Source: Eucalyptus grandis (lineage: Eukaryota; Streptophyta; Magnoliopsida; Myrtales; Myrtaceae). Taken from it: a DNA stretch of 64,000 bases. The stretch lies in the NCBI RefSeq assembly GCF_016545825.1, contig NC_052621.1:17472910-17536909 (forward strand). Reading direction: 5' to 3'. Below are positions 32,688 through 45,374 of the stretch, piece by piece. A program made the position numbers and the translations under genes. Under the pieces are notes generated by a model. It was not told the DNA's origin. It ran no database searches and was given only the letters and a program-made list of their open reading frames with translations. Numbering within the stretch: the first letter of the stretch is position 1; each line of letters begins with the position of its first letter.

Positions 32688-34160
32688 TCGGAGTGCTTCT
32701 GTGGAGGAGGAAAATTGTGGAAGATGTGCTGCTGGCTCATGAGGTCACGAGTTCTCCTGAGAAGTTCACAGACTGGACCAAGGCTTGTGTCACTTCTCCT
32801 TACTTCTCAGTGGCTATAAATTGTGCGTTGGAGGATTATTTTCCTGGTGAATATGTTTAGAAATTTATATAAGATGTTTGAACTTAGACTTAACCAAGAC
32901 ACAGCTTTATACTTCTGGTATTTCAAGTGATTCCCCGGAGGAGTGGCCCATATTAGTGGCTTTAAAGTTGAGGCTTCACCTGTGACTGTGAGGTACTTGG
33001 GTATTCCATAAGTTTCAGGTAGACTCACTGAAAAGAATTGTAGAACTTGGACCTAAAAGATTGTAAGTAGAGTGAAAGGCTGGAGTGCTCAAAGGCTCTA
33101 ATTTGCTGGTATATTTCAGTTTATAACCTCTGTTCTTTATAGTATTGTCTCTTACTGGTGCAACTTTTTGTTTTGCCAAAGGAAGTTATCAAAGCCATGG
33201 AGATTGGAGAGGTGCTGCAGCTCCTTCTTGTGGACAGAGCTGATGAGAGAACTAAGGAGGGTGGTTTGGGGCTTAAACAAATTTTTCAGAGGAGCAAGGC
33301 TGCCGAATTAAGCTCATCTGGATGTTTTTGAATGAATCTGACACCTTGTGGATTGCTCGGGTGAATCATATTTAATCTAGCATAATAGCTTTTGCGAGTA
33401 TTAAGCCTTCAGCTACTTCGCCTTACACTTGGGAGAAACTGCTCGAATTACAACAAGAATTGAAGCGCTCTATTAAGGGTGCCGTTGGAGATGGTGGGAA
33501 GACCTTCCTTTGGTTGGATCCTCGGCATCCATCGGTCATCTTGTTGGAAGAATTCTCTCCTAGAATTGTATATGGCTCGGACTTCCTCTTTTGTTGAGAC
33601 TTATTCATGTAGAATAAAATGGCATATGGTCTTGGCCTGCTGCAAGATGAGAGGATTTGGTCCTTATTCAGTCTGCCTTGTGTAACTCTGTCTTCCCTAA
33701 TCCAAGGCTCTCCGATAAGGTGCTTTAAATTGCTACACCTTCGAGAAACAATCCCAATTCATAGTGCATGGAGTGCGTTGCGAACTGGGGCCGTAGTAAA
33801 GTTCCATGGCATAAACCTGTCTGGTTTACTCCTAATAGTAGAAAACACAAATTCATCTGTTGGTTGGCTATTTAAAATAGATTAAATTCTGGGTAGGCCT
33901 TGGACATGGAGTATCTCTGTTGATAGGTGTGTGTGCCCTGTGGTGATCACTCTTGAGACGAGATCATTTGTTTGCAGAATGTGGAGTAGTTAAGAAAGTG
34001 TAGCTTTTAGTTACTTCTGTGGTCTAAAACCGCCTGGTGTGCTACCGTATATCCCTAGTGGCTTCCCAGGAATAAAAAGTTGCATGATTTAGCTTTTATT
34101 GTCTCCAGTAGGGCAGTTTTCTCTACAGCCCAGCGTGACGTCTTGCATAGCCTCAATAGT
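32688..34160 (+). pseudogene. Decayed LINE (L1-type) reverse-transcriptase region
   Basis: Fragments in different frames follow the order of plant L1 ORF2: RRKIVEDVLLAHE, then FTDWTKACVTSPYFSVAIN and YFPGEY (RT palm edge), then VRYLGIP-like and VSRVKGWSAQ, SVLYSIVSYWCNFLF, FLW, and later the zf-RVT-like SAWSALRTGAVVKF and CVLCGDHS. Many stops, frameshifts and internal deletions (the YADD region is missing) show it is dead. Plus strand, upstream of and convergent with the PPR gene. Confidence 0.75.
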
Positions 34161-34686
34161 TAATAGTACATTGATTTGCACTGGTGCAAGGAACCCTGCT
34201 CAGCTTCAAATTTGCAATAACTGGGCTTGATGTCATCTTGCCTGTGGTGTTCGTTGCAGCAAGGTTCGTGTGTTTTTGATATAGCAAATTTGATCTGCAT
34301 TCCAAAGTTATTGCTTACATCGCAAAAGGGGGGGGGTTTGATGAATGCACCACAACTACATCAAGCACATGTGATAAACGGAAAAAGTAAGCAGTGACAG
34401 CATCCATTTTCCAAGTTGCAAGTGTAAAGCAAATATCAAGGTCAATCATCAATATAATCATATCACCAAAAACTTTGAAATGATGCTATATAGTGAACCA
34501 AATAAATGCAAGTAAAGAACAGACTTACACCTGGGGCTTTATTTGCAAGAATATTGAGATGCTTGCCACTCTGATGACATGAAATAGTGAACATATCCAA
34601 CGAAAACTGTTTTTGTCGAACCAAAATTCTTGAAACAAGATATTCTACCTAATCCTCAGATAGCACAACAGGATTTTTACTAAGGC
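34161..34686. other. 3' flank of the PPR gene
   Basis: No coding feature. A (G)9-like run near 34328 and A+T-rich DNA; it probably contains the PPR 3' UTR and polyadenylation region. Confidence 0.4.
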
Positions 34687-36666
34687 TTATGCAGCCACAG
34701 TGGCAAGAGTGCCCTTAGACTTTGAACAAAAGAGATCCAAAACATCTGCATGGTTCCGTATATGTCTCGGGCACTTAGAAAGAAGCTCTTGTGCTTCATT
34801 ATGCCTCCTAACCTTGAAGAAGGCTTCAAACATTTGGAGAAACACAGTTATAGATGGGAATTTTTTCGAGGTCATTGCCTTTAGAAAAGCAAGAGCATCG
34901 TCTTTGGTTCCTTTCTTTGATATGTGCTGAATAAAAGGATCAAGGAAAGGCGGGTATCCATGTTCCTTCATCAAACTCAAAAGTGTCAATGCTTCTTCAA
35001 ATCCTCCTTGAGCCAGCAATTTCTTTATCAAAAGTTTGTATGTCGTATGCCAAGGCTTCAACTCATTGTTCGATGCACAATCTTTCAAAATTCGGCAAGC
35101 ATCAAGTGCTCTGTTCTTATCACAATATGCATTAACCAGTGAATCAAGAGCGCGACTAGCAGAAGAACCTGCTTCCTTCTCAACCATCTCATGAAAATAA
35201 TCAGAAGCCTTTTCAAGATCTCCCGAAACACAATGCCCTTCTATTAGTGATGCAGTGGTTTTGAAATCAGAAGGAAGCCCAGATGATTCTAGTGCATCCA
35301 TAAATTTACACGCCTCATCCTTTTTACCAGCACTACTAAGCTGGAATGCGATTTTGCTCTGGAGATTGGCACCAGGTAAGAACCCACACTCCTGCATTAC
35401 TTTCAAAACCTTGTCAGACTCCGCTAATCTTCCAACACTGGTTAAAGACTTGAAAACTGTATAAAGCATGGTGTCTGTCAGCGCATTCCCTTTCTCTGTA
35501 TAGACCTTCACAACTCTAGAAAAGAGACCCACGTCAAAGTCCTTGCTAACAGCTATTTTCTTCAATAGGAATGTACATTCCTGCACTGAAGGCTTATTGA
35601 CACCACCCATGGCAAACTCATATAAATAGACTGCGTCCTTGATCATCTTCCTCTTACAAAACCGATTCGATACCTTGACATAAGTCTCCATTTCCATTTC
35701 ATACCCGGCAACCTTCATTTCATCAACCAGCTTCCAAAATCTATCGATACAATCTTCCCTCCCTAAGACAATTGCCATGGCATTATACGTCTGCTTATTG
35801 TGATTAAATAAACCACTTTCTTTGACCCACCGGAAAAATATCAACGCTTTCATGGGCTCAGTAGCAAGATTTTCCAGTACCATCTTAACCACATCAGTTG
35901 AAAACTCGACATCTAACTCCCGCAGCTTCTTCTCGACATCTTCACTCCAAACCTCATTCTTCACTATCCTAAAAATCCTAGAGGGATTCTTCTCAACAGA
36001 TTTATTAATCGATCCAGATGCGAAAATACCTCTCAGCTTCTCCGCATCGCTCTCTCTCCCCTCTTTCTCAAACGTCTCCAACACTTGATCTCTAACGCGC
36101 CCCGACACGCCATAACCCCGTTTCTTCAGAGTCTCATACAAACCCCAGAATTCAGAAATAAACCCGTTCACACCCAATATACCCAGCATCAAATTATACG
36201 ATTTTGAGCTCAAATTCTCACTATGCCTCTCCGAAACCCAATCGAAAAACCTACCAGCAGCGCTCGGACTAGCAGAGAGACTCTCCAAGACCTTCAGGAC
36301 CAAGTCATGGCTCACGGCGACATTGTTCGACTCCAGCTCCTTCGCCGCATCCTCCGGGTTCTCGCATTTAGCGAAAGCATCGGCGACGACCGTGTGATCC
36401 GAGTCCTCCACTTCGACGGCCGGCTCCGACGAGAAGGGCCTGGCTACGAAGGGGTAACTGGGTCGCGCCAAGCTCGCGACTTGGGCATCAAACGGAGGTC
36501 CCGAGGGCGAGCTACGAAGAGGGTCGGCGCGGAGAAGCGAGGCGAAGCGGCGGACCGAGTGGGGATTCGGGTTGGAGAGGGAGGAAGGGTGCGGAGAGTG
36601 GCTTGGGAGGTTCGATCTTGAACGGAGGTGGGTTCGGAGGAGAAGCGAACGCCATGAATGTCTCAT
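34687..36666 (-). CDS. P-class pentatricopeptide repeat protein, mitochondrial type
   Basis: One uninterrupted 659-codon ORF without introns, as is usual for plant PPR genes. The first ~75 residues are rich in Arg, Ser and Pro and lack acidic residues (start MRHSWRSLLLRTHLRSRSNL), fitting an organellar, probably mitochondrial, transit peptide. From about residue 145 on, degenerate 35-residue helix pairs repeat: SSKSYNLMLGILGVNGFI, KQTYNAMAIVLGREDCIDRF, TMLYTVFKSLTSVGRLAES, KTTASLIEGHCVSGDLEKAS, TTYKLLIKKLLAQGGFEEAL. There is no E, DYW or SMR extension, so it is a P-class protein expected to bind organelle RNA and aid stability, splicing or translation. It resembles the Arabidopsis At3g02490/At5g15980 group from memory; the exact orthologue and target are unknown. 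It is the only large intact host gene here and has no second copy in the window. Confidence 0.93.
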   Translation of the reverse strand: MRHSWRSLLLRTHLRSRSNLPSHSPHPSSLSNPNPHSVRRFASLLRADPLRSSPSGPPFDAQVASLARPSYPFVARPFSSEPAVEVEDSDHTVVADAFAKCENPEDAAKELESNNVAVSHDLVLKVLESLSASPSAAGRFFDWVSERHSENLSSKSYNLMLGILGVNGFISEFWGLYETLKKRGYGVSGRVRDQVLETFEKEGRESDAEKLRGIFASGSINKSVEKNPSRIFRIVKNEVWSEDVEKKLRELDVEFSTDVVKMVLENLATEPMKALIFFRWVKESGLFNHNKQTYNAMAIVLGREDCIDRFWKLVDEMKVAGYEMEMETYVKVSNRFCKRKMIKDAVYLYEFAMGGVNKPSVQECTFLLKKIAVSKDFDVGLFSRVVKVYTEKGNALTDTMLYTVFKSLTSVGRLAESDKVLKVMQECGFLPGANLQSKIAFQLSSAGKKDEACKFMDALESSGLPSDFKTTASLIEGHCVSGDLEKASDYFHEMVEKEAGSSASRALDSLVNAYCDKNRALDACRILKDCASNNELKPWHTTYKLLIKKLLAQGGFEEALTLLSLMKEHGYPPFLDPFIQHISKKGTKDDALAFLKAMTSKKFPSITVFLQMFEAFFKVRRHNEAQELLSKCPRHIRNHADVLDLFCSKSKGTLATVAA

Positions 36667-36790
36667 GTCTGCGTGATTTCGGGATGTGATTGCTGCGAGG
36701 GTTCTTGAAGAAATGGAGGAGAAGGAGGAGGAGGAGCGGTGGATAGTCGGGTGGGGCTAGCTCGACGACGATGAGAAGGAGGGGACTTGG

Positions 36791-36799
36791 TTTAGGGTT
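36791..36799 (-). promoter_or_regulatory. telo-box-like motif upstream of the PPR gene
   Basis: AACCCTAAA on the minus strand, about 125 bp upstream of the ATG. Such boxes are common in 5' regions of plant genes for translation and organelle biogenesis. No canonical TATA box was identified nearby. Confidence 0.3.
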
Positions 36800-36899
36800 C
36801 TAGCGGGGACTAAACACTGACCAGTTAAAACCGTGGAATGGAGGAGATTGGGAGTTCGAATCACGATGCCTGCAAAGGAGGACCAAACAATTGTAGACT

Positions 36900-37779
36900 T
36901 GACTTCAATAATTCAACATTCCATTTTATTTTGCCAAAAAAATGGATAGTTTAAATTATAGTTTTCTGAAAATAATCTATTCGCTTGAAATAGTTAGTCA
37001 CTAAAAGTTGTGGTGTTTATGTTTAAATGTTTTCGTAAACAATGAAAATACTTTTGGTTATTCATTTTAGTTAGCAATCGAAGCAATCATTTTACTAGAA
37101 AATATTTTTCACATCATTTATTCTTCGTGAAACAAAACTTTTGTCTTTTACTATTATGATTTGCACTAGTATTGACAAGTGATTGGAAATTTATTTATTT
37201 TTAAAATTTTTGATAGGGAATAAAGGAAATATTGACCAAAAAGTCTTAAATATATTACATTTTAACTAATTTAGTCATAGATTTTTCAATTTTATCAATT
37301 TAATCATGGATTGCTTCTCCTAAATGGTAAACTTCCTTCCTAGTAGGAAATCTTGAAATCTTCCGATGGATCTCATATTGCTAACTTGTTCTTTATAGGT
37401 AGATTCGTTTGCAAGAATGGTGTTTCCAAAACCATTAGGTTGCATCGAGATGTGAAATTATTGATCAATCCCTTATTGTAAGCTCCACCCGGCTGCATCA
37501 TGTTTCATGTTGAAGCAAAGGTTGTTGTCGTTGCACAACCTTTTGTTGTCATCAAAGTGATTCGTGGCAAAGGCAAACGCAAACAACACTGACGTGCAGC
37601 AAGAAGGATTTGAGCTGTGCCAATCAATCTGAGGCCCTTCGAAGGCTCCTCAGGCATTCCGGGATCCTTGAACTTCTTAAACTTCTTAAAGCCGGGAAAT
37701 GATTTTCGAAGATGACTTTGGTGGTGATGCGGACTCCTCTTATTCAAGTTCTGTCCAGGAACCAGCCGTACCCACTCAA
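36900..37779. other. Intergenic with a fold-back element remnant
   Basis: At 37225-37320 a single arm of the fold-back family is recognisable (ccaaaaagtcttaaatatatt, atttagtcatagattttt). No partner arm is present. The rest shows no gene. Confidence 0.5.
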
Positions 37780-38235
37780 CCAAATGTCAGTTGATCGACT
37801 AGCAAGAGCTTTTGAAAGCAGCAATCGCTCCGTTCAAGTCAATGTGTTAGATTTCAAAGGTAAGCTAAGTGCAGAAGAGCAATGTGATAGGCTTACTTTG
37901 AAGCTTTCTTTGATTAGAAACATCTCCCTAATGCAAGGAAAGTCCAGTTCATTGCTCCAAACTGGAAACACCATGCTCTAATCTGGTGGCAACGATACCA
38001 GAGGGGTAGGGAGAGAAGGGGAATTTTAAGGTCTCTACTCGGGCTGAAAAGAAGCTGAGGTTAGATGAGAAGTTCTTTCCTCTTGATCATAAGCGAACTT
38101 TGCTTCAAATGCTTCACGAGTTGAAGCAACGGAATGATCAATCAATCGATTTCCAACTGTACTGAGGATATTGACAAGTTGCTGAACTCGATTTGCTTAA
38201 ACAAAGGTGATGATCCAGACTCGCCATGCAAGTAG
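37780..38235 (+). pseudogene. Ty3/gypsy gag remnant
   Basis: Broken plus-strand fragments in gag order: VQVNVLDFKGKLSAEE, then WWQRYQRGRE, then KFFPLDHKRT-like and LLQMLHELKQRNDQSID-like segments ending near EDIDKLLNSI. These correspond to the retrotransposon gag core of plant gypsy elements (D-F-x-G-K-L, WW-x-R, F-x-P). Several frameshifts and stops; no LTR or pol found nearby. Confidence 0.65.
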
Positions 38236-38979
38236 CCTTGAGCAGAGCCTAAAGGAGAACTCATTATGCATTAACATTCAAGTGATATACTTGATTTGAC
38301 ATGGAGAAAATTGCCAAAAATGTGAAAGATGCCATTCTAAGTTTATTCCAAAATCTTTTCTTCTTCTCAGTGAGAATTGGTGTATATATATGTGATGCAA
38401 AGTAGCAGAGTAATTGATGTAGTCTTCCAAGGTTTGACTATGTCTTCCTATGCTGCAACTTACTAGGCAACTGAATAAACGACTCGCTGAGCAAGTTTGC
38501 AGCCAACAAAGCATAACAAATGTTATGCTCTAGGAACCGGATACATATCAGCCTTGACTTGCTGACTTGTGTAGCGAATCGTGACGAGTTGATAGAGACG
38601 CCACGCCAGGCCCCTGCATCGGTCTCTGATGGGGAGTATGCACTTCACGGTCTCCCTTGTCGATAGGGTCTTGGAAGCTCTTCGCCCCAACTCCTGTGCC
38701 TTGGCCTTCCAAATTTGCCTCCGAATCAGATCGAGTGTGTTGTCTGAGTTCCTGCGCTAAGAAGCTGGTATGCCAATTTCACCATGGAATCCCTAGACCT
38801 ACAAGGCCACCATACCACATTATCTGGTTCCATTCTGGAGGCAGACATTTTCGCGATACTAGTGGGATACTCTGGCGAGAAGAGGTCCTGGATTTTCTGT
38901 CCCTTTCTCACGTTTAAAGGAAAAATATCATCACCCAACCTGAAAAATAGCATCAAAATCACCCTCGATCTTTGGTACC
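38236..38979. other. Intergenic, no gene recognised
   Basis: A minus-strand open stretch at 38726-39037 overlaps the old paralogous module but shows no identifiable domain. Confidence 0.4.
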
Positions 38980-39720
38980 GGAATGTAGCGTGTAGTGTCC
39001 AGACCCAAGGATAATGCCAAAACCGGTGAGGAAGCAAATCTCTGATATGGAGTAGAATGCCGCGACAAAGCGTGTTTCTTGTGGAAGCCCTGGCTTTTAC
39101 AGTTAATAATGATGTTGAGTTCCTGACCGTATGCTCTAGGAACGGTCTCTCGTGCCAAGTATTTTCTCTCCAGAACCTTCACTCATAGCTTCTCCCTGTT
39201 TTCCGCATTCCCCAGCCAGATTTGGTGGAAAGAGGCCCACTGAAGTATTCAGGAGATCAGAGACTCCAAGCAGATAACGAAAAGGTGGGGAAAGCGGGTC
39301 ATCTTATCTGATCAAGCGTGATGGCTTGTAGCTCCCAGTCGCCTTACCGTGAAGGAGTGAAGTATAGTGGACAGTGGAAATGCGTTGTCCATAATTCTCC
39401 AGAATGATCAAGGTGGAAACCCTCGCTACAGGGACAGTTCATTCAACGCGCTTATAAGCTTTCGACATATCAAATTAAGAAACCAAATGAATTCGAATTA
39501 AGTTCATCTTCCAACGTGTTGAGATAATCATGTCATTATTCTTAAGTCTAGCTAGTAGCTACAAATTTTATTTTATTTTATTTTTTTGTACAAGAAAGAC
39601 TTGAATCTAGCCATTAGACTTGTCACCAACTTCATAGTTTTGCTTTAAAGTTGAAAGCATTTCCAAATTCTTCGAGTAATTTGACTTAAAAGTTCTTCCA
39701 AAATGAAGAAGATAATAAAA
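38980..39720 (-). repeat. Old, diverged third copy of part of the duplicated unit
   Basis: Two segments match copy A in order and orientation: 38985-39060 to 20425-20510 (shared taatgccaaa.ccggtg.gga), and 39235-39715 to 22670-23300 (shared gtggggaa..gggtcatctt and tagttttgctt.aagttgaaag). Identity is clearly below that of A with B, and the fold-back element A3 is absent between the segments. It lies directly upstream of copy B. Confidence 0.7.
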
Positions 39721-39862
39721 GATAGCATTTTTTTGTTGATTTAAAAAATAGATTGAAAATCTAGGAAATAATGTAATTATGAAAGTTTGTAATAGAACCG
39801 AAGGACTTATTTGATTTTTTTATATGGAAAATTGAGGGAGTAGATTGAACAATTAGAAAGCC

Positions 39863-39953
39863 AGGGACTAGATTGCACATACCACAATAGTTTAGAGATT
39901 AGATTACACATTTTGCAATAATTTAGGGACTATATCGCACATTTTATTGTGGG
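39863..39953 (+). repeat. ~31-bp degenerate tandem repeat, three units
   Basis: Three successive units built on (g)ggactagattgcacattttgcaata. Located in the ~480 bp between the old third copy and the start of copy B homology. Confidence 0.6.
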
Positions 39954-40200
39954 AGAAACTATTATATATACCCGCTAATAAAAGTACCCATGAGAACGAA
40001 AGACGGGATTATCAAAAACCAAGCCTTTCATTCCAAAGAGTCCAAAAGGAAGAAAGTTTTTTTTTTTTTTTATTCACTTCTTTCTCCTTTCTCACTTCTT
40101 TTAGCACTTGAACAAATATTATTAAACATTTTGGATGGTAAATATTTCTCAAAATATAGAGTGCGAATCAAATCCATGTTTAAATTGAAATTGAGATATC
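39954..40200. other. Unique DNA left of copy B
   Basis: A+T-rich with poly-T near 40060. It has no counterpart in the window because the equivalent position in copy A is occupied by the Sirevirus LTR. Confidence 0.5.
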
Positions 40201-41325
40201 GATACAAATTATTCCCTTCTGATTCAGATAGATTCGTATTTGAAAGAAGTTGATAATAAGTTATTGTTTGTCTTTATGTAGAGGTGTTTCAGAAATGTCT
40301 GCAATTGAGTAAATAGAACTAATGGATTAGAGAAAATTGGAAAATGGAAAAATTTGTATAAGCTAGACCTTTCGTCACCAAATGATATAGTGGAGTCTAC
40401 AAACGAGGCGGAATTGAAGTATAGTGTTGAACAAGTGAGTGGGCTTCTCAAAACAAGTATTTTTTTTTTATTCCCATGCACACTAATCAAATGGGTCAAT
40501 CTTTTGACCCTCAGACTGGTCGTCCTTTTTTCATGGTGTCGAGGTCTGCCATTTCTATTTTTGTTTTTAATTTTACCTTGAAACCAACGTACAGCCGGCA
40601 ATCAGTGGCGTAAACCCAAGGGAGCACTAGCGCGACAGCCCACCTCTCACGACACTCCACTTTAGTCGTGCAATGGGGGCGCAGAGTTTTGAACCCCTCC
40701 CCTCCTTGATGAGGGGGCAGGGCACGAATCAGCACATCCACCGCGGGGTGGGTAGAGGCCTGCCATTTCTTAATCTCAATTAAATAGACTAAAACTCGGG
40801 ATCACGAGCGTCCTCTTTTACCTTGATTGTGAGTGATGGTACACCTATCTTCAAGTGGTCCTAATAGGTCTTGTAGGATGGTCTTATATCAGGCTGGGCA
40901 ATTTCTTACTTAAAAGACCCCACCGATTGACGATAGAGTCCACTCGCTCCTTTGTGGACTGAATCCTTCGAAGTATTTTCGAGGTTTTTCCATTGGTCGT
41001 ATTAAGAAAGTCCACGTTAAACCACCAAGAAAGCTCCTCTTATCCGTCTTCCAGTCGTGCTCAGTCCAAACTGCTGAAAACTCTTCATCACCTCATAGCC
41101 CTAAGGTCTTCATCCTTCCAGAAGTTAGGCAGCCCGACCTCGTCATGTTTTGTTTCTTATGTCTTTTTCTTCATCTTTTTACAATTTTATTCTCAAACTC
41201 TTCCTTGACAAATATTCAAGATCATCGAAATTCAAACTTGGCTACCCCTCAAGTCAATTCTTATTGGGACGTCAAATTTCAATAAGTAATGCATTGGACA
41301 TCAAATTTCAACAAGTTATTTCTCA

Positions 41326-42243
41326 TTAAAAATGTCAAAAGAGTCATAAACTTATTGCATGAATGTCAAACCAGTCTTAAATCTTTTAATTGAATTAATT
41401 TAGTCTTAAACATTTTATATTTATGTCAATTGAGCCTATTCGGTCAATTTAGGTTGGAAATCACGCGTGAATACCACCATCCTGGCACGTAAACGACACT
41501 CGATACGGACATATTTAATAACATGCCAATAACTTTTTAAAATTTTTCTGAAAATTTTAATTATATTAATTTTCTTTTCTTTTTCCTTGTTTTCTTTTTT
41601 TGTTCTCTATGGCCAGCAAGGGTTGCTGGAGCTCGCCAACCACAGGACAAGGACTATGAAGCCCTCACCGACGGCCTACACCTAGCCTCACCCACGCCCT
41701 AGCTGAGGCTGGTCTTCGATCTCCTGTAAGGTGAACGAGAGAGCAACATCAGCTCCTGCAAGAGGGAGGGACTTGTCGGAGGATCTCAAAGAGAGAGGTG
41801 AAGGCAAAAGTTTCTTCTTAGGTAATGAAGGGACCAAATCAAAAAACAGGTTCAGAGATCCATTAGTGTCGATGCTCAAGTCTACAACCCTCGCCGAGGG
41901 CACAAGCAAGGCCATCTTGCCTAGTGGCCAACGAGGGGGCCAAAGACCCTCACTGGCCACAGAAAAAAAAAAAAAATTTTAAAAAAAAAGAAAAAGAATG
42001 AAAAATTAAAATTTTCAAAAATAATATAAAATTTATTAAAATATTTATTAAAAACGTATACATCAGCACTAATCATGCCATGTAGAACAATCAACATCCA
42101 TGTTAACAATTTCCAGCCTAAATTAGCTGAATAAACTCAATTGACACAAATGCAAAATATTTATGACTAAATTAGCCATATTAAAAAAAATGAATTGAAT
42201 TAGCATCAATATAATAGATTTAGGACTTTTCTGGCACTTTTTA
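41326..42243. mobile_element. Fold-back/MITE-like element, copy B1
   Basis: Counterpart of 3618-4536, with a cluster of substitutions around 41460-41510 and different poly-A lengths around 41965. Confidence 0.65.
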
Positions 42244-43587
42244 CATTCTCCCACAATAGTAATAATTATAATATTACTTTAGGGACTAGTGTTGCACATT
42301 TCAATAGGTAAGTTTATTTATAAACCATCTAATGAATGGAACTTACTCACCAAAATGAGTTTTTGACACCCAAATCACTAGTGAATTGTTTATCCTTGAG
42401 ATTGGTCGCCCCCATAGCCTCATGAAGTTTTTGATTTCCCGATTTTAATTGCACTTGTTGAAACTTGTAAAGCATCCCAACGCAACAAAAATCGGATCGA
42501 ATAAATGTCGAACGAAAAAGTAATCACCAATCAAACTTCGGTCAAACCTTTCGATACCCGACACGAAGGTCCCAAAGCCCAAAGTCATACCTTGAAGTCT
42601 TGGAATTGAACAAACCACAAAGAGAGACAGTGCTCCTGCTACATGAAATTTTGTGTCCATTTTCAAAAATCATTATATTTAACCTTGGTTAACTGATAGT
42701 TGACCAAAATTTTATTAACGAGCTACAAATCTGCTCAAAATTGGGTTTTACTCATCAAAACGTGTCTTTGACGCCCGTATTGCCGCCCAATCAAATAGTC
42801 AATTTTTCATTCCTCAATATCGGTTGTCTGTTTTTTGCAGTGTCGAAAAGTTAGCGAATATTTGCTTTTGACCATGCATCCCATGCATCCTATAACTAGG
42901 GATGGCAGCCATCCCCACGCAACAAAAATTGGGTCGAACAAAATGTTGGACGAGGGTGTAATTACCAGTCAAACTTCGACCATTCCTTTCAATGCTTGCA
43001 AGAAAGGTCCCAAAGCCCGAAACTACATCTAGAGATCTCGGAATATAACTGAACTTTCCAAACCCTAGGTTATGATAAATGGTGATTTTTTATAATGATA
43101 AATAACCGAAACAACACTCGACTCATCAACCCAAGCTTAGGCCCCGGTATGGATCAAAATCTCAAATATGTGATTTTGCAATTTTACCTAACAATGTTGA
43201 GCTCATCGGAAAATTCTAACACAAGCATTCCAACATCACAAAAATTACAAAATTAGACATTAGATAGAGAAGATAGAGGCCTCAAAAGATGGAATCTTAA
43301 CTCGAGGCACGTCTACCTCATCTTGAGGCGGCCCATTTTGTCACGCCCCGAACTCGAACGCGTGCCCATCCCTCATCTGGTCGATTTATAGCAACGTCCC
43401 AAGATGTATCACCTACCATTTTATGTTAATATGCATGCAAAAGCATAAAATAATCCCCAGATAATAAAACAATGGGATAGAAACGTAGGGCCATATTTTT
43501 CACAACTGAAAAACCACAACCACACGTTTATACAAAGCAAACCTCATAGTATATAATACAATAATATTCACAGAAATCTGATATATC

Positions 43588-45374
43588 ATGCCAATTCCAT
43601 AAAAAAGCACGAACTTTAGGGTTTGGGACAAATCTGGCCCGAACTTTATTTTGTCTCGAAAAAAAGCACCAACTTTTACTCGTGTCCCAAATCTGGCCTG
43701 TTATTAACTCTCCTTCACGATCATCCAACCTGGCATTTCCACATCAGATAATCTAACACGGCAAAATTTTTCTGGGCTTTCTCTTCTTTCTCTTCTTTCT
43801 CTTCTTCTCTGAACACACGGCTCATGAGTTTGGGGAAAAAAATTTCTAGGGTTTCATTTCGTCTGTGAGTTCGGGCGCGGGAGTCTTCAATCCGTTGGAA
43901 GATCTCGCACACTAGCTTGCTCGCTCATTCTCTCACACGGAGACGCTCGCTCTTGTACATACACACGTTCGATCGCTCGGAGATGTCCTTTCCATTGGAA
44001 ATTTTGGCCTTGAAGGATTTATGCTTCCTTAAGGTCGAAGGACGGAGCATCTAAAGGTATTCTTCTTCTCCTCCTCCTCCTCCTTCTGTCTACGGTTTCC
44101 TTTCTTCAGGGAATAAGTGCGCGAGCAGTCTTCAATCTGTTGGAAGATCTCGCACGTTGACTTGCTCGCTCATTCTCTCACACGGAAACTGTCACTCTCG
44201 CACATACTCACACTCGTTCACTTAGAGACATCGTTTCCCTCGAAAATTTTAGGCTCGAAGGATATGTGCTTGCTTAAGGGTTGAAGTCAACAGAGCGTTG
44301 AAGGCATTCAACTCTTTGCTATTAGACATATTAAATTACGGTCACCATGTGCTCGATGGTTTGTCTAGAAGTGATCTACCTCACAGGAACTGAAGTCAAT
44401 TGAAATTTTCTAGGCTTAATGAACTTGTGAATTTGCTAGGTCATTAGAATCTTATGGCTTGGAATGAATTTGATCATGGCCATAGGTGGATATGTCATGA
44501 CTTGGGAGTGTTGGACTTTGTTGATACTTTCACGCCTATCGGGTAATTTGTCTTCTGTTGTCTACAGGGGCATATGAAGAATGGGTGATAAAAGTTGGAA
44601 AAACAAGACTTGTCCATCCTAATGGAAGTGTAAAAGTGCAGCGTGCTAAGGGGAAGTGTCATGCTTGTGGGGAAGAGAAACAGAGGATGAATGATAATGC
44701 TTGTAGAGCTCTACGACTTCTTCGGATGGCTTGCGTAGTTTGGCCAAATTTAGCCACAGAGGTGCTTTTAGCTGGGTCATTTGATGGTTGGGCCACCCAG
44801 GTTAGTTCTCATCATAAGGATCTATGTAGTTCATGGTAAATTTGGAGTAGTTGTGATTTTCTGTTGTGAACTGTTTGGTTGCACCATATATTTGCTTTGA
44901 ACAGTTTAGCTACTGGAGTTATCAAAATCAAAAATTCTTTATGAAGATATGAATGAAAGTTACTGAATCGAAGTAGGCATACATCATCTATGAGCTAATT
45001 ATTGAACTTACATGCAAATTTTATGTCATGTTTAAAAATATTTTGCTGAGGCATTTCTAGAGAAGTGGAACATTTTGTTAGGATAATGACTCGATTGACA
45101 AAACCACCAGACACTTAAGTTTTCTAGGAGAATTGCCTCGTAAACATTTAAAAGTATCGGGAAGGACACTTGGGCATTTATTACATCATGATTTTTCTAA
45201 TTAGTTCATAGATCAAGACAATCAATCTGAGCCACCTGCAATTTATTATGCTTAATTGGATAGCACAGGGTGTTTTATTAGAACTGTCAAACTATGCATG
45301 TAAATTGTCAAAAATGAGACTTACGGAGCGGTGCGAAACGAGGGAAGTTTGGTACTTTGCAAGTATCACTTCAC
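43588..45374 (+). repeat. MULE left TIR, copy B
   Basis: About 1.79 kb, inverted match to 51756-54510 once the hAT is removed. It retains a segment (about 43675-43725) that the left TIR of copy A has lost. Confidence 0.9.

Noticed and set aside
36223..36621. 132-codon plus-strand frame
   Set aside because: Antisense shadow of the Arg/Ser-rich N-terminus of the PPR gene.
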